From contig JANTQA010000070.1 of assembly GCA_027625915.1 (NCBI GenBank), positions 253,001 through 317,000 on the forward strand: a DNA stretch of 64,000 nt. Reading direction: 5' to 3'. Origin of the DNA: Anaeramoeba flamelloides. Lineage: Eukaryota > Metamonada > Anaeramoebidae. Positions 46,376-58,668 of the stretch are shown in pieces. Every line of letters begins with the position of its first letter. Within the stretch, counting starts at the first letter, position 1. Position numbers and translations under genes: made by a program. The notes under the pieces are model-generated. The model was not told the DNA's origin. It saw nothing but the letters and a program-made list of their open reading frames with translations, and did no database searches.

Positions 46376-47700
46376 ATGAATAAAGAAGAAATATTTAACA
46401 CACTAACAGAATTTTTCCCTGACTACAACCAAGAAACAATTAGCCAAGTGTTGACATTCCATTACAACCGAAACCCAAATGATCCACAATTAATGGAGCG
46501 AGTGTCTGCTGAATTATTAGATCAGTCGTTAGTTCAAGAAAAATTTGGAAATAACCAAAACCAACAACAACAGGAGCAACCAGAGCAACAAGAAGAATAT
46601 AACCCTTACCAATTTAATAATGAAAATCAACAACAAAACCAACAGCAAAACCAAAATGATTTTAATCCATTCCAATTCGACAACAATAACAACAATAATA
46701 ACAATCAACAAAACCAAAATAACAATTTCGAAGAATATGAATACCAAAACCCAAACGAAGAACAAAAAATTAAACAAGATCTTAATCCATTCCAATACAA
46801 TAACAATAACAATAACAATAATAACAATAACAACAACAATAATAATCCTTATCAATTTAATAATGAGCAAAACCAAAATAATAATCAACAAAATTTTAAT
46901 CCTTACCAAAATAATAATAACCAAAACCAACAACAAAACCAAAATTTTAATCCACAAAATTTCAACCCTTTTCAAATTAATCAAAATCAAGACATGGAAC
47001 AGTTAAATGAAAAAGTGAACCAAATTAATATCCAGAATAAAAATGTTGGGGAAATTAAAAAAGCACCACTTAAACATAAGATTTCACAAGAACTTTTAGA
47101 TCTTAAAAAACAAAGACAAAGAGAAAGAGAAAGACAAAGAGAAATTGAAAACCAAAAAAGAAGACAAGAAAATTTGGATCAAATCTTATTATCTTTTTTA
47201 CAAAAATACCCTACCTTAGATACTAATTTTATTAGCGAGATTATCACAAACTATTCTGAGAGAATACTTAATAATGATCAGTATGATTCTTTCTTTTTCT
47301 TTTTCTTTTTTTTTTTTCAGGGATTAAAAGGGTGTTTTCACCACAAATTGCTTTTACTCTTTCGACACAACATTTTTAATAAGTTGACAACTATTTTATT
47401 TTTAGGCGTTTGCTTAATTATGAAAAAAAAGAAATTTTAAATATTACAGAAATCACAAAAAATTTGTTTTTTTTTTTTTTCAAAAAAATATTTTGGAAAA
47501 AAATGAAATTAGATTCTATTAAATATAATAACTTAGTTTTGGTAAAGCTACCACAGAGAATCTTCATTTTTCCGAAAAAAAATCAACAAAGAAATCATCA
47601 TGTTCACAGAAGCCAAAGTGCACCCATAATTTTTCGAGTGTTTTTGATTCTTAGAAATATGACTGTTCAATTTTCTTTAAAAAATTATGGTGATCTTTGA
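46376..47700 (+). CDS. CUE-like, N/Q-rich protein with NPF motifs, two exons
   Basis: Exon 1 is 46376-47280, the intron is 47281-47405 (GTATGA...TTTTAG) and exon 2 is 47406-47700; the phase fits (CA|G), giving about 399 residues. I start at MNKEEIF; an in-frame upstream stretch is only hydrophobic filler. Residues 1-55 resemble a CUE ubiquitin-binding domain (LTEFFPDYNQETISQVLTFH...ELLDQS). Residues about 57-225 are an N/Q tract carrying repeated NPYQF/NPFQF motifs: three contain NPF, the tripeptide bound by EH domains, and three NPY. A basic R/E/Q helix follows, then a second CUE-like helix set (LDQILLSFLQKYPTLDTNFI) that crosses the splice site into RLLNYEKKEIL. By inference it could be an endocytic or ubiquitin adaptor. 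A second intron around the T run in exon 2 (about 47465-47480) is possible, so the C-terminus is uncertain. Confidence 0.72.
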
Positions 47701-47701
47701 T

Positions 47702-47752
47702 TTCTGTTGTTTCTGTTAATTCTGTTATTTCTGTGAATTCTGTGAATTCTGT
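47702..47752 (+). repeat. TTCTGT-rich minisatellite after the CUE-like gene
   Basis: Six or seven units of a 9-10-base motif (TTCTGTGAA, TTCTGTTAT) begin two bases after the stop codon, in the expected 3' UTR. Confidence 0.8.
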
Positions 47753-48710
47753 GGTTTATCTGATTTCCTTTGACCTTTTTCCTAAAAAAATTCACTTTTC
47801 TTGATCTTTTTTCTTGGTCTAACCTTTTTTTATATTTCAACCAAAAAAGAATTCGATAATGTTAATTTGAAATAAGAATTTATTTGAATTATGAATTCAA
47901 TTAAAAAAAATTCAGTACTCACAACCTATTTTCGACAATATGGATCCAAAATAAAGAAACAATTCTTGTGTTTAAAAAACGAAAATTTATTTTGATAAAA
48001 AATAAATCTAACAAGAATCAAAAAATCGTTTTTACGAAAAAATGAAAATTAAAAAAACAAAAAAACAACTTTTTGAGATTTTTTGGAAACCAAACAATCA
48101 TCAAATAAGCAAAAGAATATTATTACATTCAAAAGTAAGGAGGTTAACGAAAATAAAAAACTGTTTGCCTTTATATCAATTAAAGGAAAGTTAATTTTTT
48201 TTTTTACAAAAACTTTTTCAAACTCAACAAAACGTTATATCAGGGATTACATTTAAGTGTTAGAGTTATATTCAGATTTATTTTAAAACATATGGATCAA
48301 ACAAATCTCTTAAAGAAAAAATATAATGAAAAATCAGAAAAAAAAGTGATCTTTAATTTTTTATTTATCCTGGGAAGAAGTGTGAAATATGCTCTAGATA
48401 CACCTAAAACATAAATTTTTAAAAAGAAATTTATGCTTAAAATCAAAGATTTCGCGATTTTAATAAAGAGGACTAAATATTTAACCAACTATAGATCAAA
48501 TGAAATATGTTGCTTTATCAAGTTTTAAATTAGAACTTTGCATATCGCGTTACATCTTTAAAGAGTTGTTTTTTAAGAATAAGAATTGGTTTTCGAACTT
48601 TTTCTTTTTTTTGCAAGTTTTCCAAATCATATTTTCTTAAAATCCCATAACAAGATATCAACTCGGTAATCTTAAACCCAGGCCAGGTACCACATATTCG
48701 TGGTGTATAG

Positions 48711-48790
48711 AAATGGCTGATTCGGTTTGATTCAGTTGATATCAAATCGCTTTAGTTGGATTTCGTTCGATTCAGTTAAATCTAGATTGT
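48711..48790. repeat. Degenerate array with 10-bp period
   Basis: In steps of ten: GGTTTGATTC, AGTTGATATC, AAATCGCTTT, AGTTGGATTT, CGTTCGATTC, AGTTAAATCT. A following stretch (48800-48865) repeats CATGAACAAGT three times with variation. Confidence 0.6.
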
Positions 48791-49879
48791 TTAAGATCTA
48801 ATCATGAACAAGTTTGGTTAGTTAGTCATGAACAAGTATATTCATGACCAAGTCTACCAATTCTTATAATTATTTTTTATTCCTTTTACCTTTCCTCAAA
48901 AAAAAAAACAAAAAGAGGAGGAGTAAGAGAAGGAACCCAAGGAACCTAAACAACTTAAAAAAGGAAATTTGGAAAAAGTAAAAAGTATAAAAAATAAAAA
49001 AAAAAGCGTTTTTTCAATTGAAGTATATTACTAACAAAGAAAATGTTTAAAAAAAAAATATTGGTTTTATTTTTATCAAATAAAATAATTATTTGAATGC
49101 TAAGAGAATTTAAAGTTGTTTAGTATTTGCTTCATCAAATATTATTGAACGGGAATTTTTGATTTTGTTTTTATAATTTGTAAGCTAACTTTTGATCAAA
49201 AAGGATAATTATTAATGTATCTATTTTTAATTGAATTATCAATCAAAAAAAAAAAAAAATTAAAAATGTCTATTTGAATTGGGGGTTAAAGTAAGTGTAA
49301 AAAATTGTAAAATGTGAAAATTTTCACATATTATGCATATGGTACATTAGGAAAGAGATTTAAAATTTTCAAAACATCAAATTTCATAAATATTTAGATA
49401 AATTATTTAATTTTCCGGTTGTGTTCATAAATTCAATTTTTCAAAATTAAATAAAATTTTTTTATTCAGAATAAAAAAAAAATCTTAAACACACTGAAAT
49501 TTCCAAAAAATCTTTAATAATACAAAACTAAAAATTTAACATTTTTGGAAGATCAAATTCCAAGATAAAATTGAAAAAAAATTACAATAAAGGTACCACC
49601 TTTAAAAAATTATGAGGAAGCATCAAATTTGATAAAAATATAAAAATTTCTTTACTTATCATCAATCTTTTTAGAACTGCAATTTCATTTAGTTATTAAA
49701 AAATTCTTGGATCAAAAAAAATAAAGAACGAAAAACAAATTAAAATTACAATTTATCTTTTGTGTATAATGTTTTAATAGATCATTATGTTTGTTTTATC
49801 GTTGATGAGGAGAGGTGATCCAATAAAATTATTCCATGTTTGTCGTTATGTTTTTTTTAATTTTAGAAATTCAAAGAAA

Positions 49880-49995
49880 ATTTCAAAAATTTTCTTTTTA
49901 TTTCTTAAATTAAAAAAAATTGCCGTTAGCTTTTCCTTAATTTAAAAAGAATTAAGTAAAATCAAAGATTTTTCTCTATGCTTTTGAATTCTGGA
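49880..49995. repeat. Dispersed repeat, copy 2 (partner 21020-21145)
   Basis: Carries ATTTTCTTTTTATTTCTTAA and the following AAAAGAATTAAGT stretch shared with the partner. It ends near a GC-richer segment that leads into the decamer array at 50101. Confidence 0.5.
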
Positions 49996-50100
49996 TAGGA
50001 TAGACACTTGACGGTACTTGGCGTTAGGTTTTTTTTAATTTTTGTTTATTTGGAAAACCGACAGATCTTACGAATAAAACAGAAAAACCCAAGAAAACCT

Positions 50101-50171
50101 AGGCACTCTACGGCACCCTACTGCACTCGACGGCACCCTACTGCACTCGACGACACTCTACGGCACCCCCT
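50101..50171. repeat. GC-rich decamer array
   Basis: Seven successive 10-base units: GGCACTCTAC, GGCACCCTAC, TGCACTCGAC, GGCACCCTAC, TGCACTCGAC, GACACTCTAC, GGCACCCCCT. About 60% GC, in strong contrast to its surroundings. Confidence 0.9.
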
Positions 50172-53100
50172 GAGAAACTAAACTTTTATTTAGTGGTTTT
50201 TTTATACTAGTTAATACTTAGATAGTATTATAACTCATAGCTTTTCTTACTTTAAACAAAAAAATGAAAAGAAAAAAATTTATTTTAAAACAAAGACAAG
50301 AACAAGAGAAAGAGACGAAAAAGAGTAAAAAATAACAAAAAAAGTAAAAAACTTAAATTTTGTATTTTGTAGCCCAAGTGTTGAAATGGTTATTAATTGT
50401 TTCCTTTTATATTGATTATTTTCTCATATTTCCAGATCATCATCATAATATCACTTACTTGTGTAATACCATACTTGATAAAGGTTAATACTAGTAGGGG
50501 GATTCTCACCTTACTTGTTTGTAGTTAATATCATTGCATGAAAATTGCATACCAGAAGAAGTTAAATTACCACCATAATTTATCTTGCTATAAAATTTTT
50601 GCCCACCAAATTATTAGCAAACCTTTTATTATTTTTCTTATTTACTTTTTAAAAAAAAGAAAAAACTTAAAAAAATTCAATTTTAAGAAAGTATGTACAT
50701 TTTACTATGTTGAAAATTTTTAATTGTGTAAACTAGATTGAAAAATATTTTTTGAGTGCCACCAGATATTGAAACTTTGAAACCCAAATACCATTCACTG
50801 CTCTATTTGTGAAAAGAAAGCGAACCCAAATTAATTCAGAGTTGAATTTTTCATTTTTCCATTTTTGAAACTTTTTTTGAAAAAATTTTTGGGTTTTATT
50901 AAATTAGGTTTTGGATCTCGAAATGTATTTATACGAATGAGTGAAATTAATCCTAGAGTAAACCAAAAAATGGAACCAAGAAGGTGTATATTTGAAACAA
51001 ATCTTTTCTTTTAGAAGACCAAACACGAAAGATCACATTTCCAAATAAATTTTTTGAAATCAATAATGAAAAAAAAAATCGATAAAAGACTATCTTTGAA
51101 GATTTTTTTTACTTTATCTTCTTAATTTGTATGAATCCAAACAATTTATAACCTTGAATTTCTCCCCCCATTACTATTTATTATTATTTTACAAAACATT
51201 TTTTTACAAATTTGCTTTCAAAATTCAATTTTCAAATATTTTTATCAAACAAAACTAAAACAAAGAATACTATTTCAAAAATTAAAATAAAGAGGTTGAA
51301 TTCTCGGAATCAAAAAACAGTTACAAAACACTCAACCCAAAATAAAAGAAAATTTTAGAAAAAATTTCAATCAAGATTCATAATTATTTTGAGTTTCTCA
51401 ATTTAATAGAAAATAAATAATTATCAAAATCAATACAATTTGTCCAATAAATCTTTTATTTCTGAAGAGGAATTTAATAAATATCCATATTTTCTGAACC
51501 CAATCAAGAATTAGATGAATCAAATGACAATAGGATTTTTATATTCATTTTGGAAATTCTTTAGAAATAAACAGTAATTTGTTTCTCAAAAATTTTCCAA
51601 ACAAAATTATTTTCATAAAGAATTAAAAATAAAACCAAATAAAGAATAAGTAATTGTGTAAAATGTTATAGATAAGATCAAGAAATAAGAGATTTGTATC
51701 TAATTTTTTCTTGAGAAATTTTTTTCATTTTTTTGAATTCAATTTTTTAGTTGGTATGAAAATATATTATACTATAAATATATTCCACTCACGTATTTAT
51801 TAAAATATCAATGTATTTGGTAAAGAAACGATTTGAAGGATTCGGTTTCACATAAATTGTGTCACTCAAAATTTGAAAAATGTACTTACCCTCTTAAAGA
51901 AAAAAAAAGAAATTCAAAAAATAATAAATGGAGAAATAATAAGCATTTTAATAAGAAAAAAAAAATTAAAAAATCTTTTTTTTCAATTTTTTAAAAGTAC
52001 ACTATCTTATTCATTTTAAAAAATTCGGAAATCTGGTTTTTTTCAAAAAACTCAAAAATACTCAAAAGCTGAAAATATTCAAAACTATTTTAGTTTTAAA
52101 AAATATTTGAATTGCTTTCAAAAGATTATATTTGTTTGGTACTGGTAAATTCCAATTAAAAAAAAAATTAATTAATCCCGTATCAAAAGTTAAATAAAGA
52201 AGTTAAATTAAGGAACAAATTTTCGTTTTGATTTGATTTGTGATTGTCTTTTTCTTGTTTCAAATTGTGGAGAAATTATTTTTGTTGAAATTGAAATAAA
52301 ATTTTTTTATTTATTAATTAGAAAATGACAGTAGTGTCGATAAAGCAAATATCATATTACTTGGATTTAATTAACATCTAAAATGAATAATATTAGTAAA
52401 GTGATTGTATTTAATGTTTAAGCCTCACTGTCAGTTTTTCTTTAAAACAAAACCTTTCTGGTTAGGGTTAATGTAGTGGGACAACTTTTTCTATTATTTT
52501 AGTTTTTGGTGCTGAAAATTTTTGACTATTTTCGATTTCCAAAATTAATAATCTAAAACTTTTCATCAAATTATGGATAATATTGTTGATAGTCATCTTA
52601 AAATCACGAAAATTTTCATAATAAAAGAATTATTAGTTACCTCAATTTTTTTTCAAAAAAGAAAGAATATAATAATTTGAAAGAAACTGTTTTTAAAAAA
52701 TTTACTGCGAATAAAGTTACAATTGATTTATTTCTATTATTTGAGATATTAACTTGTTTGTTCTTTCTCTTTTTCAAGAATATATATTCCTGAAAATAAA
52801 GAATACAATAAGGTTACTATTAAATTGGATGTAAAATAAAAATAAAAAAAAATTGATGATAAAACTTCAAAAACAAATTGGTTGTCGATTCATTTAACTC
52901 CAAAGGGTGTGATTTTATTTTCAATTCCAATTCTGATAATTTGCTGTTGTCTATGCTGTTTTATGAAATAATAGTTTAATGATTTTGTTTTTTATTGTTT
53001 ATGAAATAATAATTAAATTATTTTTATTTTTTATGAAACAATAATTAAATGATTTTTTTTTTTTTTTTTTTATTGCATTCTCTAATAAGAAAAAGAAAAT

Positions 53101-53667
53101 TCAAAGATAATTTAAATCTGGCAATGAATATTTAACTTCAATTAAAATAGCAATTATTTGGTTTTAATTTTGAAATCAAATAAAGATTTAAAGAAACTAA
53201 TTCGAGGTAAACACAAAAAAAAATAACATCATTCGACAACTCTTAATATACTATTAACTTAAATTACATAAAAAAAAAAAAAAATATTGTTCGATTCTAA
53301 TTGAAAAGATCACGGTTAATAGATTAATAAAAATGAACAATGAAATAAAAATTAAAATATTTTGTTCGACAAAAATCTGAATTTGAAATATATTAATAAA
53401 GACATTTCTAATAAATTTAAACTTAAAATTTTTAATAATTCATCAAAAACTTTATATTTGAGCTAAACCTTTTTCAAAACTTTTGGTTTTTCATTTTGAA
53501 TTTTTGAAAAATACTTTATTAATCAAAATATTAATTCAAATTCTCACTTTTTGATATAGGAATATATATTTTTAAAATTTTTGAAAAATGTCAAGTAAAC
53601 AAAATTTTAGACATTTTATTAAAAATTTTCAATTTCTTTTATTCTCAACACCAATTGTTATTCTGGT

Positions 53668-54290
53668 GACAATATATGGTATTTCCAAAAAAGTTGGGAA
53701 TTTTTTTTTACATTTCATAAAAAATCATCTTTTTTACTAGGAACTATTCGTAAATTAGCAATATAAAATTAAGTGAAATATTAATACTGATTAAATTAGT
53801 AACTGTGATATTTATTTCAATCTTCTTTTTTTGAAATATTTGCAAAAAATGAAAAAAAAAAATTACACTGTTTTTGGAGAAAAACAATGAACCAACAAAT
53901 TTCAATAAAAAAAGGTTCAATATGATAAGGACGCAAATAATTTTTTAAACAGGAAAATACAGTTATAAGTTTTCCATTCTATTTGAAAATTTTGCTGAGA
54001 TTAAACATCTTTTAAAATGATTTTTTCAATCAAATAGAAACAAATAATAATCACCAATTTTCCACACTTAAAAAGTATCATATAAAATGGAGATCAAAAA
54101 TTTTAATATCTTTTTTATTTAAGGTAATAATATCTTACTAACAAACAAATTGAAATTTTATTGAGAAATCAATAAATGATAATAATAATTTTGTATATTT
54201 AAATAGTTTTATTAGGATTTAATTAAGTTTAATAAAGATATTTTAAAATAAATTTACCTCTCTTTTTTGTAAACAGCTTATATATAACCC
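53668..54290. repeat. ~600-bp dispersed repeat, copy 2 (partner 38119-38735)
   Basis: See partner. It ends about 300 bases upstream of the RBR gene, so it could overlap that gene's 5' region. Confidence 0.75.
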
Positions 54291-54601
54291 CAATCAAAAC
54301 AAATGGGTTCAAATTTAGTAAAGTAAATAAAGAAATCAAAATTAATATAACCCTCCTCTAAGTAATGGTATTTTGATAATTTCTCAAAAATTAACTTTTA
54401 TTGAAAATTATTATGTTTACGAATTTTTTTTTTTTTTGATATATGAATGAAAAAAACAAAAATTACTTCAAATGTAAAAAAATATTGTTAATTAAAAATT
54501 TTTATATTCAGGGAAAGGACAAATTTAAATTTTGATATATTCTAATTCTAATATTATTTTTCTAAATTAAACCAAAAGTACTGCTCTTGAAGAAATAGCA
54601 G

Positions 54602-56040
54602 TGTTCTTAAAAAACGCAGTCCAAGAAAACCAAATGAAGGAACAAGAATTAGATCAAGAATATGTAATTTATGATCAAGATAGTTTATTTACAAAAGTTC
54701 TATTAGTTTTGCCTGATATTCAGCATGAATATTTAAACGGACTTATTGATAAAAATATAAATTTTAACAAGCAATTGCAAAAGGTGAAGGGGAATACATA
54801 TGATCCGTATTCGCATATTATGGATTTAATCACTGAAAAAAAATCGTATCCAAGGCAAGAGCGCAAGAAACCCAAAAAAAAAGAAAAGCCAAAGGAAATC
54901 GATTGGCTTACATGTGAGGATCCCGTGAAAAAGAAATATATTGATCAATGCTTTCAATATTTAAAAAATGAATTTAACTTGCAGCCTGAGAAAACAATCA
55001 GAAGCGTCATGAAAAAAAATAAAAATAGGTATGCACCCTCATTTAAGGAATTAGACGGGAAAAAGGCACCGAAATGGAATAGGAAAACTAGAAAAAAAAC
55101 TTTCATTGACTTTGAAAAACTTTGTGATCGAATGCAGAAGGAAATAAAATTCATTCAAGTCGCAAAAAAAAAAGAAATTGAGAGGTTAGATTTAGAATTT
55201 GCAGAAAAATTAAATGATCAAGAATATGAAGATATGGGCGCCAAATTAAATTGTATGTGTTGCTATGTGCCAGTTGCATTTGAAAAAATGGTTAGCTGCA
55301 AGGGAGGCCATTTATTTTGTGTTGACTGCTTACACAATTTAGTCAAGCATGCCATTGGGCAAAGGAAAAAGGAGATCAAATGCCCCGGGATTGAAAAATG
55401 CGAATTTGGCTTTTCCAAAGAAATGATCCAAAAGGCTGTCCCCGAAAAGACTTGGAATCTTTTTGAAAGGTTGGTTCAAGAGTCTGAAATAAAATCTGCA
55501 GGGATTGAAAATTTAAAAAAATGCCCCTATTGCGACTACGCCGTCATCATCGAAAGCAAATTCACTTATGTTCTTGAGTGCATGAACCCAGAGTGTATGC
55601 GGGATACGTGTCTGTTATGTGGCGAAGAAGCCCATCCGGGCAAATCGTGTGAAGAGGTGAAAAAGGACAAGCATTCCGATCTAAGAACATTCATCGAAGA
55701 AGAAATGACAAAGGCGCTTTTAAGAACTTGTAATAAATGTGGCCAAAATTATTATAAAATTGAGGGCTGTAATAAAATCGTTTGCTCCAATTGTAAAGAA
55801 ATCATGTGCTATCTTTGCCAAAAAAGTATCAATAAGGAAAAATATAACCATTTTTCTGATAAGCCTGGTAGGTGTAAGTTGTGGACAACAGTGGAAGAGG
55901 ATGAAAAAAGAATAAAGGCCGCAGAGTTGGAAGCTAAAAACAGGGTATCAAAATTGAAAAAGGAAAGAGAAGAAAAGGAAATAAAAGAAAAAAAAAAAGT
56001 AATTGAAAATTATTCAATTAATATTGAAGACGAAAAGTAA
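54602..56040 (+). CDS. RBR-type E3 ubiquitin ligase, RNF216/TRIAD3-like; 5' exon unresolved
   Basis: Ubiquitin ligase of the RING-between-RING class, which passes ubiquitin through a cysteine in RING2. At least 478 residues. RING1 is at about 218-270 (CMCCYVPVAFEKMVSCKGGH, then FCVDCLHNLV), IBR at about 288-350 (KKCPYCDYAVII...CLLCGEEAHPGKSCEE) and RING2 at about 377-407 (CNKCGQNYYKIEGCNKIVC), with the likely catalytic cysteine in EGCNK (about 390). The linker IEEEMTKALLRTC and the tail CYLCQKSINKEKYNHF...GRCKLW are specific to RNF216-type proteins. The conserved block begins without an ATG: the frame opens after TAGCAG, so 54602 is probably an exon start, with a short ATG exon upstream. One candidate is MNEKNKNYFK near 54467, unproven. 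The first internal Met is at 54634. The tail is basic and coiled. Confidence 0.9.
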
Positions 56041-56051
56041 AAACACAAAAC

Positions 56052-56098
56052 TGTGTGTGTGTGTGTGTGTCTGTTTGTGTGTGTTTGTGTGTGTGTGC
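56052..56098 (+). repeat. TG microsatellite in the RBR 3' UTR
   Basis: Imperfect (TG)n with TTTG interruptions starts 12 bases after the stop codon; dinucleotides other than AT are rare in this window. Confidence 0.9.
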
Positions 56099-56364
56099 TC
56101 CTTTTTTAAGTTCTTTATCATTTCACCTGATAATATTTTACAATTTATTTTTTTTTTTTTTTCATTTATTCAAATTACCTCTTTTTTTATTAATTTATTT
56201 TTTAAGTTAATCATTTTTTTTTATTATCCAACCAAAACTCTTTATAATTTATATATATATATATTTATATATAGAATTATATCTTTCAATTAATCAAAAA
56301 TTAAAATTCCACAAAAATAATAATAATAAAATAGCATATTTCTATTTATTTTATTTAAATTATA

Positions 56365-57510
56365 AAGTCTTTTTCGGTCAGAGGGTTCAGGTTAAATTGG
56401 GTAAATTGAACAAATTCAATATGTTTGTTTTATCCAGTATTATTATCTAAAAAAGATTTTCAATTTTTAGATCATAATAATTTTTTCTAATTGAACAAAG
56501 TTTTTTATTTTTTATTGTCTTGCTTTTTTTTTTAAGAACCAACTAACACACTCTTATTTATAAACAAGAGAAATAATCAGAGTTCACATTTTGATTCTTT
56601 TTTGAAAATAAAATAAAATAATTCTTTTTTTGAATTCCATGGAATCAAATGATCTTTTTCTTCCAATTATAAATCTCAACTTGTTTCTTGTATTATTGGG
56701 TTTTTCATCGAATCGTTTGAATCTCAAAATTTAATAATTCATAATTTTTTTTTTTTATTTTCAAAAAGAATTCAATATTTCTCAAAAAAATAAATATTTG
56801 AGGTTTTTTTTCTTGGGGTTTTTATTTTCATAATCTTTTAGTCGCTGTTGTAGTTTTTATATTTACGATCGATAAGAAAATTATTTTACTTTAAAATGGT
56901 ATTGAAAAAAAATCTTTTTTATTTGGTATTGTTTTATTCCCAAATAAAAATTCTTTTTTTTCAAATTCGTTGAAATCATAATAAATTAATTTTTAATGCT
57001 TTTGAAAAATTATTCTTTTGAGGGACTTTAACAAACAGTAAATGTTTGATAAAAATTGATTCCATTGGAATTATAATATTATAATGATTCCAAATTTATT
57101 AATTTTTGAGATTCAAAAAAATCCTAAAATAGAATCATTTGGGGAACTCTTGAAATAATACAATTCAAATTAGAGTTAAAAAAAACAGATCTTTGAAAAC
57201 CAAAATAAACATTTACAAAAATTAAGATTATTTATTTTTTTCAAAAGTGGATATAATTAATAACAAAAAATCGACTTTTAAACCCTTTTTCAGTGAAATT
57301 TCAGTTAATAAAAAAAACATATCATTGATGTGTATCCAAATAAATTTTCATATTTGATTTTATTCCAATTTTTCTAATTAATTCTTTAATTTCTTTTCTG
57401 AATATCAACCCTAATTTTGAGTTTATTATTTCTCTTATTTATGATTAATAGTGTGATGGCTGATTCTTAAAAAAATGAAAATAGATATTTTAGGATGTGT
57501 CCCTTTGTGT
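56365..57510 (-). mobile_element. Foldback-family element, long copy
   Basis: The left end GTCTTTTTCGGTCAGAGGGT and following AATTGAACAAATTCAATATG, then TTTTCAATTTTTAGATCATA, match the 41511-42062 copy. The right end (about 57410-57510: GAGTTTATTATTTCTCTTAT, GCTGATTC) matches the other arm. At 1.15 kb the interior is longer than in other copies, so it is either fuller or carries an insertion. Confidence 0.6.
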
Positions 57511-58627
57511 TTGTTAGGGTTTAGTTGAAAATGCTTCCATTGACATTCACACTCTAAAAATCTTCTTTTTTACTTTTTTTTTTTTTGAATTTTAGTATAA
57601 GAATTAAAGTATTGATATTTTCATCTTTTGGGAAGGATTAATAGAGTGTTTGGTGGTGTTGATATTTACCATTATTACATTTTATTAGATTTTATCAAAG
57701 ATTTCGTAAAGATTAATTTAAAATATTGAAAATCTAATACTTTTTTTACTGGTCGGAAGTATAAATTTTTAGGGCCAAACTAGTGTATAGTTGAAACTTA
57801 AATGTTAACAGATATAACAACATTGGGCTCTTTATCTTTTAGATCTTGGGATTGCTTTCTATATATATTTATATATCGAATTATATAAAAAAACACTTGT
57901 TCTTTTATTTGTATTATTAATTTGGGAATGGAAATACTTTTAAAAATATTAATATTGGAAATAACAAATCAATTCTATGATTTTTTTGTAAATGTGGTCT
58001 ATATGAATATTTATACTCCTAAAAGAGGATTATTAATTGTGGTATGGGTTAATATATTCGTGGTAAAAGTTTATTTAATTCTTTTTTTATCCTGGTTAAA
58101 TTGGTGAAAAGCCGTATAACTGTAAAATAAAAATTTAATTAACAAAAAAAAATGTAGATAATATTATCATTGGTTAAATTTTGATCATTTTTATTTAATT
58201 TAATAAATAATTTATTTTTCCAACTAATTAAAAAAATTTTTTTGATGTCAAAATTGAACAAAAAAAGTTTACTAATAATAAGGATCTAATTTAAAAGAAT
58301 AAGAAAATTATCTGAATTTCCTACCAAAGAAGAAGAAAAATGAAAATGAATTAAAATAAAGACATAAAAACTTTAAAGAATGAAGATGGGTTCCAACCTT
58401 AATATACTCTTTTGATTGATCAGTATTATTTAAAAGGGGCTGGTATGTGTTCAAGTATATAAAAATTTATAAAAATGATTATTGAATTGTTGGTAATGTG
58501 ATAAAAATATCATTTAACAATTTAACTTTGTTAAAATAGATTTTTTTTTTTTTTTATTAATTTATTTAAAGAAAGGAGCAATTAAAGAAAATTTATCAAA
58601 TAAAAAAAGGAGAAGAAGAAAAATATG

Positions 58628-58632
<5 letters not shown>

Positions 58633-58664
<32 letters not shown>
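58633..58664. repeat. AT dinucleotide microsatellite
   Basis: About sixteen AT units without interruption. Confidence 0.9.

Positions 58665-58668
<4 letters not shown>

Larger units (their letters stand above)
47701..54601. other. Non-coding stretch with sparse repeats
   Basis: No gene was seen. Features are the TTCTGT array (47702-47752), the 10-bp-period arrays (48711-48790 and 50101-50171), dispersed repeats (48365-48480, 49880-49995 and 53668-54290) and AT filler. A 71-codon minus frame at 48530-48745 overlaps the array and is not convincing. The 5' exon of the RBR gene should lie near the right end. Confidence 0.5.

Noticed and set aside
46529-47006. Long overlapping frames on both strands across the N/Q tract
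   Set aside because: They are shadows of the AAC/CAA repeat codons of the CUE-like gene: poly-I/L/V or poly-T/N/K readings of the same repeats.
48530-48745. 71-codon minus-strand frame
   Set aside because: Its N-terminal part is the translation of a 10-bp-period array, and no motif supports the rest.
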